64,000 nucleotides of DNA from Candidatus Kosakonia sp. 282A-S69 (GTDB lineage: Bacteria; Pseudomonadota; Gammaproteobacteria; Enterobacterales; Enterobacteriaceae): contig NZ_JAROAU010000003.1 in assembly GCF_029433855.1 (NCBI RefSeq), forward strand, positions 2,143,570-2,207,569, in the 5' to 3' direction. The notes beneath the pieces were generated by a model. It saw only the letters and a program-made list of their open reading frames with translations. It was not told where the DNA came from and did not search any database. Both the position numbers and the translations under genes were made by a program. Shown here piece by piece: positions 33,512 to 42,706 of this stretch (the stretch's first letter is position 1; each line of letters starts with the position of its first letter).

Positions 33512-33600
33512 CCGCCTTTAAGTATTTTCTGCTGGCCTTTGCGCCGGGCGTCGCGCATGCTACACCTCGATCGAGGCATCAGGACCACGTTGAGGAATTC

Positions 33601-34161
33601 ATGAAGAAGATGATTTTGGCCGCGGCATTTATGCTGAGCGGCGTGCTGGTGGGCTGCAATCAGCTGACCCAATACACAATCAGCGAGCAGGAGATTAACC
33701 AGGCCCTGGAGAAACGGAATAACTTCGCCAAAGATATTGGCGTGCCGGGCGTAGCTGATGCGCATATTGTTCTCAGCAATCTCGCCAGCGCAATTGGTCG
33801 TGAAGAGCCGAATAAAATCACCTTAACGGGCGACGCTAATCTGGATATGACCTCACTGTTCGGCAATCAAAAAGCGGTTATCAAGCTGAAGCTGAAAGCG
33901 CTGCCAACCTTTGATAAGGATCAGGGAGCAATTTACCTGCACGAGATGGAGGTGGTGGACGCGACGGTAACGCCGGAAAAGATGCAGACCGTGCTGCAAA
34001 CCGTGATGCCCTACCTCAACCAGTCTCTGCGCAACTACTTTAACCAGCGCCCGGCCTACGTGCTGAAAGAAGACAGTACCAAAGGCGAAGCGCTGGCGAA
34101 GAAATATGCCAAAGGCATCGAAGTGAAGCCGGGCGAGATTGTCATCCCCCTCACCGACTGA
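33601..34161 (+). CDS. yceB: DUF1439 lipoprotein YceB
   Basis: A 186-residue lipoprotein with lipobox LVGC at about 16-19 of the mature-start region. DUF1439 proteins have a lipid-binding tubular fold and unknown function. The start at 33601 (MKKMILAAAFML) matches E. coli's 186 residues; GAGGAATTC precedes it. Monocistronic, with its own terminator. Confidence 0.94.
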   Translation: MKKMILAAAFMLSGVLVGCNQLTQYTISEQEINQALEKRNNFAKDIGVPGVADAHIVLSNLASAIGREEPNKITLTGDANLDMTSLFGNQKAVIKLKLKALPTFDKDQGAIYLHEMEVVDATVTPEKMQTVLQTVMPYLNQSLRNYFNQRPAYVLKEDSTKGEALAKKYAKGIEVKPGEIVIPLTD

Positions 34162-34167
34162 TTCATT

Positions 34168-34189
34168 GGGCGCCTGGCGCCCTTTTTTT
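34168..34189 (+). terminator. yceB terminator
   Basis: GGGCGCC and GGCGCCC arms followed by seven T, six bp past the yceB stop. Confidence 0.9.
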
Positions 34190-34205
34190 CAGGAAAAGGA
34201 TGCAA

Positions 34206-34221
34206 ACGAAAACGTTTCCCC
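34206..34221. promoter_or_regulatory. PurR box of pyrC
   Basis: ACGAAAACGTTTCCCC matches the PurR operator, with the central CG and flanking A/T tracts. It lies about 55 bp upstream of the pyrC start, as in E. coli where PurR represses pyrC in the presence of purines. Confidence 0.85.
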
Positions 34222-34232
34222 TTATGCTTGGT

Positions 34233-34268
34233 CTCCGGCAAAAACAGCCCTCTCTCACTTAGCCGGAG
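34233..34268 (+). promoter_or_regulatory. pyrC start-switch leader hairpin
   Basis: CTCCGGC (34233-34239) and GCCGGAG (34262-34268) form a perfect 7-bp stem whose 3' arm contains the pyrC ribosome site GGAG. In E. coli and Salmonella, high CTP favours transcription starting at the C residues here; the longer RNA then forms the hairpin and blocks translation. Low CTP shifts the start to G and avoids it. The same elements are visible here. Confidence 0.82.
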
Positions 34269-34275
34269 CCCTCCA

Positions 34276-35319
34276 ATGACACAACCTCAGGTTTTGAAAA
34301 TCCGCCGTCCTGACGACTGGCACCTCCATCTGCGCGACGGCGATATGTTGAAAACCGTGGTGCCATGGACCAGCGAAACCTACGCCCGCGCCATTGTGAT
34401 GCCGAACCTGGCTCCGCCTGTGACCACCGTTGAGGCCGCTATCGCCTATCGCCAGCGCATCCTTGACGCGGTGCCTGCCGGTCACCATTTCGAACCACTG
34501 ATGACCTGTTACCTGACTGACAGCCTCGCTCCCGACGAGATCGAACGCGGCTTTGCGGAAAAGGTCTTTACCGCGGCGAAGCTCTACCCGGCAAACGCTA
34601 CCACCAACTCCAGCCACGGCGTCACCAGCATTGATGCCATCATGCCGGTGCTTGAACGCATGGAGAAGCTCGGCATGCCGCTGCTGGTGCATGGCGAAGT
34701 GACCCACGCCGAAATCGATATTTTCGATCGTGAAGCGCGCTTTATTGAAACGGTGATGGAGCCGCTGCGTAAGCGCCTGCCAGAGCTGAAAGTGGTGTTT
34801 GAGCACATCACCACTAAAGATGCCGCTGACTATGTGCGCGACGGCAACGAGCGGCTGGCCGCGACCATCACCCCGCAGCATTTGCTCTTTAACCGCAACC
34901 ATATGCTGGTGGGCGGCGTACGTCCACACCTCTACTGTTTACCGATCCTCAAGCGTAATATCCACCAGCAGGCGCTGCGCGAACTGGTCGCCAGCGGGTT
35001 CGATCGCGTCTTCCTCGGCACCGATTCCGCCCCGCACGCCCGCCATCGCAAAGAGGCGAGCTGCGGCTGTGCAGGCTGTTTTAATGCGCCAACGGCACTG
35101 GCAAGTTACGCCACGGTGTTTGAAGAGATGAATGCCCTGCAGCACTTCGAAGCCTTCTGCTCCCTTAACGGGCCGCGCTTCTATGGCCTGCCGGTGAATG
35201 AGGCGTTCATTGAACTGGTGCGTGAAGAGTGCGTGGTGCCGGAGTCGATCGCGCTGGCGGACGATACGCTGGTGCCGTTCCTCGCCGGTGAAACCGTGCG
35301 CTGGCAGGTGAAGCGCTAA
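34276..35319 (+). CDS. pyrC: dihydroorotase
   Basis: PyrC interconverts carbamoyl-aspartate and dihydroorotate in pyrimidine synthesis. The 347-residue zinc enzyme has HLHLRDGD near residue 16, the carboxylated lysine in [13 protein letters not shown], further metal histidines ([16 protein letters not shown]) and the catalytic Asp in LGTDSAPH. The ATG at 34276 lies within the leader hairpin region, matching the known control. Confidence 0.97.
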   Translation: MTQPQVLKIRRPDDWHLHLRDGDMLKTVVPWTSETYARAIVMPNLAPPVTTVEAAIAYRQRILDAVPAGHHFEPLMTCYLTDSLAPDEIERGFAEKVFTAAKLYPANATTNSSHGVTSIDAIMPVLERMEKLGMPLLVHGEVTHAEIDIFDREARFIETVMEPLRKRLPELKVVFEHITTKDAADYVRDGNERLAATITPQHLLFNRNHMLVGGVRPHLYCLPILKRNIHQQALRELVASGFDRVFLGTDSAPHARHRKEASCGCAGCFNAPTALASYATVFEEMNALQHFEAFCSLNGPRFYGLPVNEAFIELVREECVVPESIALADDTLVPFLAGETVRWQVKR

Positions 35320-35355
35320 AAATTCTTACGCTCCCTGTTGTAATGTGTTTTGATT

Positions 35356-35375
35356 AACTGTATAAACATACAGTA
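35356..35375. promoter_or_regulatory. LexA (SOS) box of dinI
   Basis: CTGT-N8-ACAG (35358-35373), with an A/T-rich centre and flanking AA and TA, matches the LexA operator almost perfectly. It lies 22 bp upstream of the dinI start codon, marking dinI as an SOS gene. Confidence 0.92.
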
Positions 35376-35394
35376 TCTTACACAGGGGGCTGTT

Positions 35395-35640
35395 ATGCGC
35401 ATTGAAGTGACGATTGCCAGAACCACATCTTTACCCGCAGGCGCTATCGACGCGCTGGCAGGTGAGTTATCCCGCCGTCTGAATGACCACTATCCCGATC
35501 GCGAAAATAAAATTTCTGTCCGTTATGCGGCGGCAAATAATCTCTCCGTCCTTGGCGGCGCGAAAGAAGATAAAGACCGCGTTAGCGAAATTCTGCAAGA
35601 GACCTGGGAAAGCGCTGACGATTGGTTTATCACCGATTAA
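35395..35640 (+). CDS. dinI: DNA-damage-inducible protein I
   Basis: DinI binds RecA filaments and modulates the SOS response. The 81-residue protein starts MRIEVTIARTTSLPAGAIDA and ends in the acidic helix that mimics DNA (ILQETWESADDWFITD). It has AGGGGGC as ribosome site, a LexA box upstream and a terminator downstream. Confidence 0.96.
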   Translation: MRIEVTIARTTSLPAGAIDALAGELSRRLNDHYPDRENKISVRYAAANNLSVLGGAKEDKDRVSEILQETWESADDWFITD

Positions 35641-35664
35641 TTTCCCTCTGAAGTTGAAGTTATT

Positions 35665-35687
35665 GCCGGGTCGCCCCGGCTTTTTTT
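35665..35687 (+). terminator. dinI terminator
   Basis: GCCGGG and CCCGGC arms followed by seven T, 24 bp past dinI. Confidence 0.9.
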
Positions 35688-35852
35688 ACTTCAATTTTAA
35701 GCAAAACCGTAACATCGGATTTTCTCAGCAAAATGAGTTGTTTATCTTTTCGCCACTCTCTTAAGAAAAATCTATGACTACAAAAAAGATGTTGCAGAGT
35801 GTTTATTTTTTCGATCACGGGGTCGGGTTGTTGATATACTGAAAAGGCTTCA

Positions 35853-35902
35853 AATTAAAACACGCATTGAACCTCGAACGTCGTTGTCTAATTAAAACAC
35901 GC
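35853..35902. repeat. 13-bp direct repeat upstream of bssS
   Basis: AATTAAAACACGC occurs at 35853-35865 and 35890-35902, 37 bp apart start to start, in the promoter region of bssS. The spacing is about 3.5 helical turns. It could be a regulator site or a small duplication. Confidence 0.6.
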
Positions 35903-35918
35903 CAAACAGGGGGTTATG

Positions 35919-36173
35919 ATGGTAAAGAATAATGAAGTCATCCAGACCCATCCACTGGTCGGATGGGACATCAGCACCGTAGACAGCTATGACGCACTGA
36001 TGCTCCGGTTGCACTACCAGACCCCGAACAGAGCCGCTCAGGAAGGGACTGAAATCGGTCAGACGTTATGGTTAACAACCGATGTTGCCCGCCAGTTTAT
36101 TTCGATTCTGGAAGCGGGTATTGCCAAGATTGAATCAGGCGATTACGAAAAAGACGAGTATAAAAGGCATTAA
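35919..36173 (+). CDS. bssS: biofilm regulator BssS
   Basis: BssS is a small protein affecting biofilm formation through indole and AI-2 signalling in E. coli; the mechanism is unclear. The 84-residue protein contains EVIQTHPLVGWDISTVDSYD. The second of two adjacent ATGs (35919) is chosen because the AGGGGG site is then better spaced and the length equals the E. coli protein. Confidence 0.94.
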   Translation: MVKNNEVIQTHPLVGWDISTVDSYDALMLRLHYQTPNRAAQEGTEIGQTLWLTTDVARQFISILEAGIAKIESGDYEKDEYKRH

Positions 36174-36197
36174 CATCCGCTGCGTATACTCACTCCC

Positions 36198-36225
36198 AGG
36201 CACCCTCGCGGTGCCTTTCTTTTTT
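36198..36225 (+). terminator. bssS terminator
   Basis: AGGCACC and GGTGCCT arms followed by a T-rich tract (TTCTTTTTTC), 25 bp past bssS. Confidence 0.85.
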
Positions 36226-36289
36226 CTGCCCTTGTATAAGCCCCCCAGGTTATTTACCCTCCTGAACACGCATTTGCCTGGAGAGAACC

Positions 36290-37408
36290 ATGACATACGA
36301 CCTGATTATTATTGGCAGCGGATCCGTTGGCGCAGCTGCGGGCTACTACGCCACGCGCGCCGGGCTGAAGGTGCTGATGACCGATGCGCATATGCCGCCG
36401 CACAATGAAGGCAGCCATCACGGCAATACGCGCCTGATCCGCCACGCTTATGGCGAGGGTGAGAAATATGTTCCGCTGGTGCTGCGCGCCCAGCAGTTAT
36501 GGGATGAGCTGAACACGCTCACCGGCGAAGCGGTGTTCGAGCGCACCGGCGTAGTCAATTTTGGCCCGGCCACCTCCCCGTTCCTCGCCAACGTCGCCGA
36601 CAGCGCCGCGCAGTGGAAGCTGACGCTGGAAAAGCTTGATGCCGCCTCGCTGATGGCGCGCTGGCCGGAAATCCGCGTTCCGGATGATTACATCGCTCTC
36701 TACGAAGCCGACTCCGGCGTGCTGCACAGCGAACTGGCGATCAAAAGTTGGATCCAGCTGGCTGAACAGGCGGGCTGCGCGCAGCTCTTCAACTGCCCGG
36801 TCACCGCACTGCACCATCATTCTGATGGCGTCACTATTGATACCCCGGAAGGGAGTTTCTCCGGCAAAAAAGCGCTGGTAAGCGCCGGGACCTGGGCGAA
36901 GACGCTGCTGCCGGACCTGCCGGTTCAACCGGTACGCAAAGTGTTTGCCTGGTTCCAGGCGGATGGCCGTTACAGCGTGAAAAACAACTTCCCGGCCTTT
37001 ACCGGCGAGATGCCAAATGGCGAGCACTACTACGGCTTCCCGGCAGTCGAGAATGAGTTAAAGATTGGTCGCCATAACGGCGGCCAAGTGATTAATGCGG
37101 CCGACGAGCGCACGCCGTTTGGCGCAGAAGCAGGCGACGGCTCGGAGTGCTTCTCCTTTTTACGCCAGCATCTGCCGGGCATCGGCGGCTGCCTGTATGG
37201 CGCATCCTGCACCTATGACAACTCGCCCGATGAAGATTTTATTATCGATACCCTGCCAGGCGAGCCGAACACGCTGGTGATCACCGGCCTGAGCGGTCAC
37301 GGCTTTAAATTTGCCCCGGTGCTGGGCGAGATCGCCACTGCGTTTGCCCAGCAGAAAACGCTGGAGTTCAATTTACAGCCCTTCTCCCTTGCCCGCTTTA
37401 CAGGTTAA
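36290..37408 (+). CDS. solA: N-methyl-L-tryptophan oxidase
   Basis: SolA is a monomeric flavoenzyme that demethylates N-methyltryptophan and, less well, sarcosine. The 372-residue protein has the FAD motif [15 protein letters not shown] near 8 and [15 protein letters not shown] near 43-57. Cys307 in GASCTYD lines up with the covalent FAD-linking cysteine. Monocistronic, after bssS as in E. coli. Confidence 0.96.
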   Translation: MTYDLIIIGSGSVGAAAGYYATRAGLKVLMTDAHMPPHNEGSHHGNTRLIRHAYGEGEKYVPLVLRAQQLWDELNTLTGEAVFERTGVVNFGPATSPFLANVADSAAQWKLTLEKLDAASLMARWPEIRVPDDYIALYEADSGVLHSELAIKSWIQLAEQAGCAQLFNCPVTALHHHSDGVTIDTPEGSFSGKKALVSAGTWAKTLLPDLPVQPVRKVFAWFQADGRYSVKNNFPAFTGEMPNGEHYYGFPAVENELKIGRHNGGQVINAADERTPFGAEAGDGSECFSFLRQHLPGIGGCLYGASCTYDNSPDEDFIIDTLPGEPNTLVITGLSGHGFKFAPVLGEIATAFAQQKTLEFNLQPFSLARFTG

Positions 37409-37806
37409 GTTGATGGCGGCCCTATTTCGGGGCCGCATCTCTTTGCGCAGAATAAAGTAATCACCTGCGTGAAAATGTGGTGGCATATATTCTCAGGGGT
37501 GGGTTTTCAATTAATTCAGCGTAAAGTTAGCGGCACTAAAATGCTTACAAAAGCTGACACCCAGCGCCTGACCCGCCTTTTACAGACAATATTTTTGAAT
37601 GCTTCACTCTGATGACAGCCCGCCTAACCCCCTGCTGAACCTGCCTTAAACGTTTCAACCTTCTAATAGCCTGAATATAAACCGGTAAACTTATTCAAAA
37701 ATTATGTTATAAAAAAAATAACAATCCAATTCGTTATTTTTGAGTTGCAATATTTTCTCACTGACGCCATTTTAAATTAACTTTTGGTTAACAGTGATGA
37801 CCCGTT
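37409..37806. other. 398-bp AT-rich gap with an inverted repeat
   Basis: No gene is supported here; the short E. coli gene yceO was not recognised. The DNA is AT-rich towards yceJ and contains an inverted repeat (AAAAATAAC at 37714-37722 and GTTATTTTT at 37733-37741). It probably holds the yceJ promoter. Confidence 0.6.
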
Positions 37807-38373
37807 ATGCAATTTCGCAACTCTCCGGCGCGCTACGGTTTTATTTCCGTAACGCTTCACTGGCTGGTCGCCATAGTGGTGTATGGCATGTTCGCCTTAG
37901 GGTTATGGATGGTCACGCTCAGCTATTACGATGGCTGGTATCATCAGGCACCCGAGATCCATAAAAGCATCGGCATTCTGCTGATGTTTGGGCTGGTTAT
38001 CCGCCTGCTGTGGCGTTTTATCTCCCCGCCGCCACCCCCTTTGAAAAGCTACTCCACCGCCACGCGCATCGCCGCGGTTGTTGCCCATATCGTTCTCTAC
38101 CTGCTGCTGTTTGGCATCGTCTTTAGCGGCTATCTGATCTCCACCGCCGATGGTAAACCGATTAACGTCTTTGGCCTGTTTGAGATCCCTGCCACACTTG
38201 CCGATGCCGGTTCGCAGGCGGACCTCGCCGGAACGATCCACCTGTGGCTGGCCTGGAGCGTAGTGGTTCTCTCCGTGCTGCACGGCCTTGCTGCCTTTAA
38301 ACACCATTTCATTGATAAAGACGCCACTCTCAAGCGGATGCTGGGAAAATCGTCACCTGACTCTGGAGCATAA
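37807..38373 (+). CDS. yceJ: cytochrome b561 family protein YceJ
   Basis: YceJ is a small membrane di-heme cytochrome b of the CybB (b561) family. The 188-residue protein has four membrane segments; likely heme-ligand histidines are in the first ([10 protein letters not shown]), in the loop HKSIGILLM, and in the last segments ([20 protein letters not shown]). The partner is unknown. It precedes yceI with 2 bp spacing, so the two are probably made together. Confidence 0.92.
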   Translation: MQFRNSPARYGFISVTLHWLVAIVVYGMFALGLWMVTLSYYDGWYHQAPEIHKSIGILLMFGLVIRLLWRFISPPPPPLKSYSTATRIAAVVAHIVLYLLLFGIVFSGYLISTADGKPINVFGLFEIPATLADAGSQADLAGTIHLWLAWSVVVLSVLHGLAAFKHHFIDKDATLKRMLGKSSPDSGA

Positions 38374-38375
38374 GT

Positions 38376-38951
38376 ATGAAGAAGATCCTGCCGGGACTCG
38401 CTCTCGCCTCGCTGCTGTTCACCACCGGTTCTGCCGTTGCGGCAGACTACAAGATCGATAAAGAGGGCCAGCACGCCTTCGTTAACTTCCGTATCCAGCA
38501 CCTCGGTTACAGCTGGTTATACGGTACGTTTAAGGACTTCGACGGTAGCTTTACCTTTGATGAAGCCAATCCGGCGGCTGACAAAGTGAATGTCACCATC
38601 AATACCAACAGTGTTGACACCAACCATGCTGAGCGTGACAAACACCTGCGCAGCGCAGAGTTCCTCAACGTAGCGAAGTTCCCGAAAGCGACCTTCACCT
38701 CGACCTCGGTGAAAAAGGATGGCGATGAGCTGGATATTACCGGCAACCTGACCTTGAACGGCGTGACCAAGCCGGTTGAGCTGGAAGCGAAGCTGCTGGG
38801 CCAGGGCAATGACCCGTGGGGCGGCGTGCGCGCAGGCTTTGAAGCCTCCGGCAAGATCAAGCTGAAAGACTTTAACATCACCACCGACCTCGGTCCGGCA
38901 TCGCAGGATGTTGAGCTGATTATTTCGGTTGAAGGTGTGCGTCAGAAGTAA
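38376..38951 (+). CDS. yceI: periplasmic YceI-family protein
   Basis: YceI is a lipocalin-like periplasmic protein that binds a polyisoprenoid such as octaprenyl phosphate; it is induced at high pH in E. coli. The 191-residue precursor has a signal peptide ending near residue 22 (TGSAVAA) and the family run [20 protein letters not shown]. Confidence 0.95.
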   Translation: MKKILPGLALASLLFTTGSAVAADYKIDKEGQHAFVNFRIQHLGYSWLYGTFKDFDGSFTFDEANPAADKVNVTINTNSVDTNHAERDKHLRSAEFLNVAKFPKATFTSTSVKKDGDELDITGNLTLNGVTKPVELEAKLLGQGNDPWGGVRAGFEASGKIKLKDFNITTDLGPASQDVELIISVEGVRQK

Positions 38952-38963
38952 GCAGGCATGAAA

Positions 38964-38990
38964 AAGGAGAGGGTTTCCCCTCTCCTTCTT
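38964..38990. terminator. bidirectional terminator between yceI and trhO
   Basis: AAGGAGAGGG and CCCTCTCCTT arms around TTTC, with T-rich DNA on the yceI side and A-rich DNA on the other, so it can serve both convergent genes. Confidence 0.85.
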
Positions 38991-38991
38991 T

Positions 38992-40041
38992 TTATTCCGG
39001 GTCAGGAATACCCAGTTTGGTGTTCAGGCGACCACGCGATTTATTAAAGATCTTATTGCCATTCTCCCGCCCGGCGCGGCGTTTACGCTGCTCCTCTTCC
39101 GGCAGGGCGCGCTCCTCTTTGCACAATTCACTACAGCAGCCGTCGAACTTCTCGGCACAACTCGGGCATTGAATAAACAGCAGGTGACAGCCATCGTTCA
39201 GGCAGTTGGTGTGGGCATCGCACGGCGTGCCGCACTGGTGACAGTGCGCAATGACATCGTCAGAGATACGCTCGCCCATACGCTCGTCGAAGACAAAGTT
39301 TTTGCCGATAAAGCGCACCGGCAGCCCCTGCTCGCGGGCGCGGCGGGCATACTCGATAATGCCGCCTTCGATATGCCACACTTTGTTGAAGCCGTTATGT
39401 TTCATCCAGGCGCTCGCTTTCTCGCAGCGAATCCCGCCAGTGCAGTACATCACAATCTTTTTATCTTTGTGTTCCTGCATCATCTCGACCGCTTTTGGCA
39501 GCTGCTCGCGGAAGGTGTCGGCCGGGATCTCCATCGCGCCATCGAAGTGGCCCACTTCATATTCATAGTGGTTGCGCATATCGATAAACACCGCGTCGGG
39601 ATCGTCAAGCATGGCGTTCACTTCCGCCGCTTTCAGGTAATCCCCGACGTTGCTGGCATCAAAACTCTCATCCTCGATGCCGTCTGCCACAATGCGGTCA
39701 CGCACCTTCATGCGCAGCACCCAGAAGGATTTACCATCATCATCAATGGCGATATTCAGGCGCAGCCCATCAAGAGCCGGATCAAAGGTATAGAGCGCTT
39801 CGCGAAACGCCTCGAATTTGCTTTGCGGCACGCTGATCTGCGCGTTGATCCCTTCATGGGCGAGGTAGATGCGCCCAAACACGCTCAGCTGCGACAGGGT
39901 CTGGTAGAGCGCATCGCGCGTCGCCTGCGGGTTAACGATCGAGAAGTATTTGTAAAACGAGACGGTGACGCGCGGCTCGGTTTCGGCGAGCATGCGGGCT
40001 TTGAGTTCATCATTGGAGATGCGGTTGTGTAACACTGGCAT
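38992..40041 (-). CDS. trhO: tRNA uridine-34 hydroxylase TrhO
   Basis: TrhO (YceA) makes 5-hydroxyuridine at the wobble base of certain tRNAs, using oxygen. The 349-residue protein has an N-terminal domain and a rhodanese domain with the active cysteine in [13 protein letters not shown]. The C-terminal region holds several cysteine pairs ([18 protein letters not shown]), a likely metal site. The start at 40041 ([11 protein letters not shown]) matches E. coli. Confidence 0.96.
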   Translation of the reverse strand: MPVLHNRISNDELKARMLAETEPRVTVSFYKYFSIVNPQATRDALYQTLSQLSVFGRIYLAHEGINAQISVPQSKFEAFREALYTFDPALDGLRLNIAIDDDGKSFWVLRMKVRDRIVADGIEDESFDASNVGDYLKAAEVNAMLDDPDAVFIDMRNHYEYEVGHFDGAMEIPADTFREQLPKAVEMMQEHKDKKIVMYCTGGIRCEKASAWMKHNGFNKVWHIEGGIIEYARRAREQGLPVRFIGKNFVFDERMGERISDDVIAHCHQCGTPCDAHTNCLNDGCHLLFIQCPSCAEKFDGCCSELCKEERALPEEEQRKRRAGRENGNKIFNKSRGRLNTKLGIPDPE

Positions 40042-40258
40042 GGTGTACGTATCCTGCAGAGTGGAGAGTGAAAAACGGGCGGCATCATAAAGCAAATAGT
40101 GTTAATTTACATCCCCACATTTTGCGCTACATTTCCACCCATTCATTTCACACTGTAATGCGCGTTGCGCTTATGGAACGCGGCTGCACGACCTTGTTTT
40201 TGCGAATGACAAAAAAAATGCGAGAATACAGGCCATTGTAGCTATACACAGGACAGTC

Positions 40259-41179
40259 ATGACGCATTTACCCAAATTTTCGGCATCGCTGCTGCACCCA
40301 CGCTATTGGGCAACCTGGTTTGGCATCGGCGTGCTGTGGTTAGTGGTTCAACTCCCCTACCCGCTCCTTTACCGCTTAGGCTGCGCGCTCGGCCACCTTG
40401 CACAGCGCCTGATGAAGCGCCGCGCGCACATTGCGCACCGCAACCTGACGCTCTGCTTCCCGCAGATGAGCGAGGAGGAGCGGCAGAAAATGGTGGCGAA
40501 GAATTTTGAATCCGTCGGCATGGGGCTGATTGAAACCGGCATGGCCTGGTTCTGGTCCGATCGCCGCATGCGCCGCTGGATGGATGTCTCCCATTTCGAA
40601 CATGTCCGTAACGTACAGGCACAGGGCCGCGGCATTCTGCTGATTGGCGTACACTTCCTGACGCTGGAGATTGGCGCGCGGATGTTTGGTCTTAATGAGC
40701 CGGGCATCGGCGTCTACCGTCCGAACGACAACCCGGTTATCGATCTGCTGCAAACCTGGGGACGCATGCGCTCCAATAAGAGCATGATTGACCGTAAAGA
40801 TCTCAAGGGGATGATCCGCGCACTGAAAGCGGGTGAAGTGGTCTGGTACGCGCCGGATCATGACTACGGCCCGCGCGCCAGCGTCTTTGTTCCCTTCTTT
40901 GCCGTCGAGCAGGCTGCCTCCACCTCCGGCACCTGGATGCTGGCGCGCATGTCGCAAGCCTGCGTGGTGCCCTTTGTGCCGCGCCGCAAACCCGGCGGTA
41001 AAGGGTATGAGCTGATTATGCTTGAGCCGGAGTGCTCACCGCCGCTGGACGATGCTGAAACCACCGCCGCGTGGATGAACAAAGTGGTGGAGCGCTGCAT
41101 TATGATGGCGCCCGAGCAATATATGTGGCTGCACCGCCGCTTTAAAACCCGCCCGGAAGGGGTGCCCTCCCGCTACTAA
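40259..41179 (+). CDS. lpxL: lipid A lauroyltransferase LpxL (HtrB)
   Basis: LpxL adds laurate to Kdo2-lipid IVA, a late step of lipid A synthesis at the inner membrane. The 306-residue protein has an N-terminal membrane anchor (about 17-38) and the acyltransferase motif GVHFLTLE near 137 (HX4E type). ACAGGACAG provides the ribosome site. Divergent from trhO. Confidence 0.96.
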   Translation: MTHLPKFSASLLHPRYWATWFGIGVLWLVVQLPYPLLYRLGCALGHLAQRLMKRRAHIAHRNLTLCFPQMSEEERQKMVAKNFESVGMGLIETGMAWFWSDRRMRRWMDVSHFEHVRNVQAQGRGILLIGVHFLTLEIGARMFGLNEPGIGVYRPNDNPVIDLLQTWGRMRSNKSMIDRKDLKGMIRALKAGEVVWYAPDHDYGPRASVFVPFFAVEQAASTSGTWMLARMSQACVVPFVPRRKPGGKGYELIMLEPECSPPLDDAETTAAWMNKVVERCIMMAPEQYMWLHRRFKTRPEGVPSRY

Positions 41180-41184
41180 CTGCC

Positions 41185-41215
41185 CCGCTCCGCCTGTAAA
41201 CCACGGGCGGAGCGG
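41185..41215. terminator. hairpin between lpxL and mdtP
   Basis: CCGCTCCGCC and GGCGGAGCGG arms with an 11-nt loop between convergent genes. No U-run. It marks the left border of the accessory block. Confidence 0.5.
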
Positions 41216-41221
41216 CCTCTC

Positions 41222-42703
41222 TTACTGCTTCTCTTCACGCTTTTCGTTTTCATTGCGGTAACCGCCGCCCAGCGCTTTTATCAGCGTGATATCAGTACTG
41301 AGCTGCTGCGCCTGCATATCCAGCAGCAGAAGCTGTTGCGCCAGCGCCAGGCGGCGCGCCTCCTGCGCCCTGAAGCGGCTCAGCAGGCCGCGCTGGTAAT
41401 GGGCGGCAGCGCTATTGGTTGCCGTCATCGCCGCGCGCACTTTCTCCTGCTGCATCGCCACCATCTGGTTGAGATCGTTAAGCTGGCTGGAGGTGATCGC
41501 CACATCACGCACCGCATCGAGCACCGCCTGGTTGTACTGTTTGATCAGAATATTGCTGGCGGTACGCACTGACTTCAGGTGTGCATTTAACCGCCCGCCG
41601 TCAAACAGCGGCAACGTGAGCGCAGGCAAAATATTGAGCTGCTGGAAGGAGTAGCGGAAGAGATCGCCGACATCAAAGGCGTTGTAACCCCAGAAAGCCT
41701 TGATATCGAAGTGCGGGTAAAACGCCGCCTTCGCTGAGTCCACCTGGCTCATGGTGGCGGTAACGTACCCGCGCAGCGCCTGGAGATCGGGGCGGCGTGC
41801 CAGCAGTTCGAATGAGAGCGAGGCGGGCAGCGTTTGCTGAAGTTGCGGCAGCGCCACCGGATGAATCACGGGCATGCTCTGCGCGTCGGCACCCATCAGC
41901 GCCCGCAGGGTCTCGCGGTAGCGGGTTAACGCGCCGTTCGCCTCCACCAGCTGTTGCTGCGCGGCCAGCCGTTCAGCCTGCGCCCCGGCCAGATCGACGC
42001 TATCCTCCAGCCCGCGCGCCGCACGCTGCTGGTGCGCCTGCTCGGAGAAGCGGGCAATCTCCTGCTGCTCATTGAGCAGCGCGATGCGCGCAAAGGTCGC
42101 CTGCATGGCAAAGTAGAGCTGAGCGACGCTGCTGGCGATATCCAGCTCAATCGCCGCAGTTTCGGCAAGCCTCGCATTCTGCTCGCCAATCGCGGCCGCC
42201 ACGCGCGCGCGATCCGATCCCCAGAGATCGATATTGAGCGACGCGCCAACCCCCACCGTATTCAGCGTGTACCACGGGCCCTGTTTATCAACAGGCAGCG
42301 AGTAGGCGTAGGGCCAGGTCGCTTTCGCTTCCCTGTCCGACACGCGCATGTAGTTTTGCGCGGCAACGGCGCCTGCCTGTACGCCCATTGCCGACTGCGC
42401 CAGCGCCACCGTTGACTGCGACTGGCCGACACGCAGCCGCGCAGCCTGCATGGTGGGCGAGTTTTGCAACGCGCGATTGACGAGCATCGAAAGCTGGCGA
42501 TCGTGATAGTTTTCCCACCAGCGCGCCGCGGGCCAGCCGCTGTTCACCAGGTGGATCGCCTGCGCCAGCTGCGCCTTCTGCGGGTTGACGATCGTCACCT
42601 GCCCCGGATCGTCCTGCACCAGGGCGCAGCCGGATAACAGCAGCAGGCCAAATGCGGCCAGCGTACTGCAGCGAAAACGCGAAGAGATCATTTTTGCGCG
42701 CAT
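41222..42703 (-). CDS. mdtP: outer-membrane efflux lipoprotein, MdtP type
   Basis: The TolC-like outer-membrane channel of a three-part pump. The 493-residue protein has a lipobox (LLLLSGC, near 25) and two outer-membrane-factor repeats; SFELLARRPDLQALRGYV near 300 is the NodT-family signature. It follows E. coli MdtP along the whole chain (LFDGGRLNAHL, ALGGGYRNE). It is the last gene of the ytcA-mdtNOP operon, 3 bp past mdtO. In E. coli this operon sits elsewhere, beside yjcS. Confidence 0.9.
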   Translation of the reverse strand: MRAKMISSRFRCSTLAAFGLLLLSGCALVQDDPGQVTIVNPQKAQLAQAIHLVNSGWPAARWWENYHDRQLSMLVNRALQNSPTMQAARLRVGQSQSTVALAQSAMGVQAGAVAAQNYMRVSDREAKATWPYAYSLPVDKQGPWYTLNTVGVGASLNIDLWGSDRARVAAAIGEQNARLAETAAIELDIASSVAQLYFAMQATFARIALLNEQQEIARFSEQAHQQRAARGLEDSVDLAGAQAERLAAQQQLVEANGALTRYRETLRALMGADAQSMPVIHPVALPQLQQTLPASLSFELLARRPDLQALRGYVTATMSQVDSAKAAFYPHFDIKAFWGYNAFDVGDLFRYSFQQLNILPALTLPLFDGGRLNAHLKSVRTASNILIKQYNQAVLDAVRDVAITSSQLNDLNQMVAMQQEKVRAAMTATNSAAAHYQRGLLSRFRAQEARRLALAQQLLLLDMQAQQLSTDITLIKALGGGYRNENEKREEKQ

Positions 42704-42706
42704 ACT

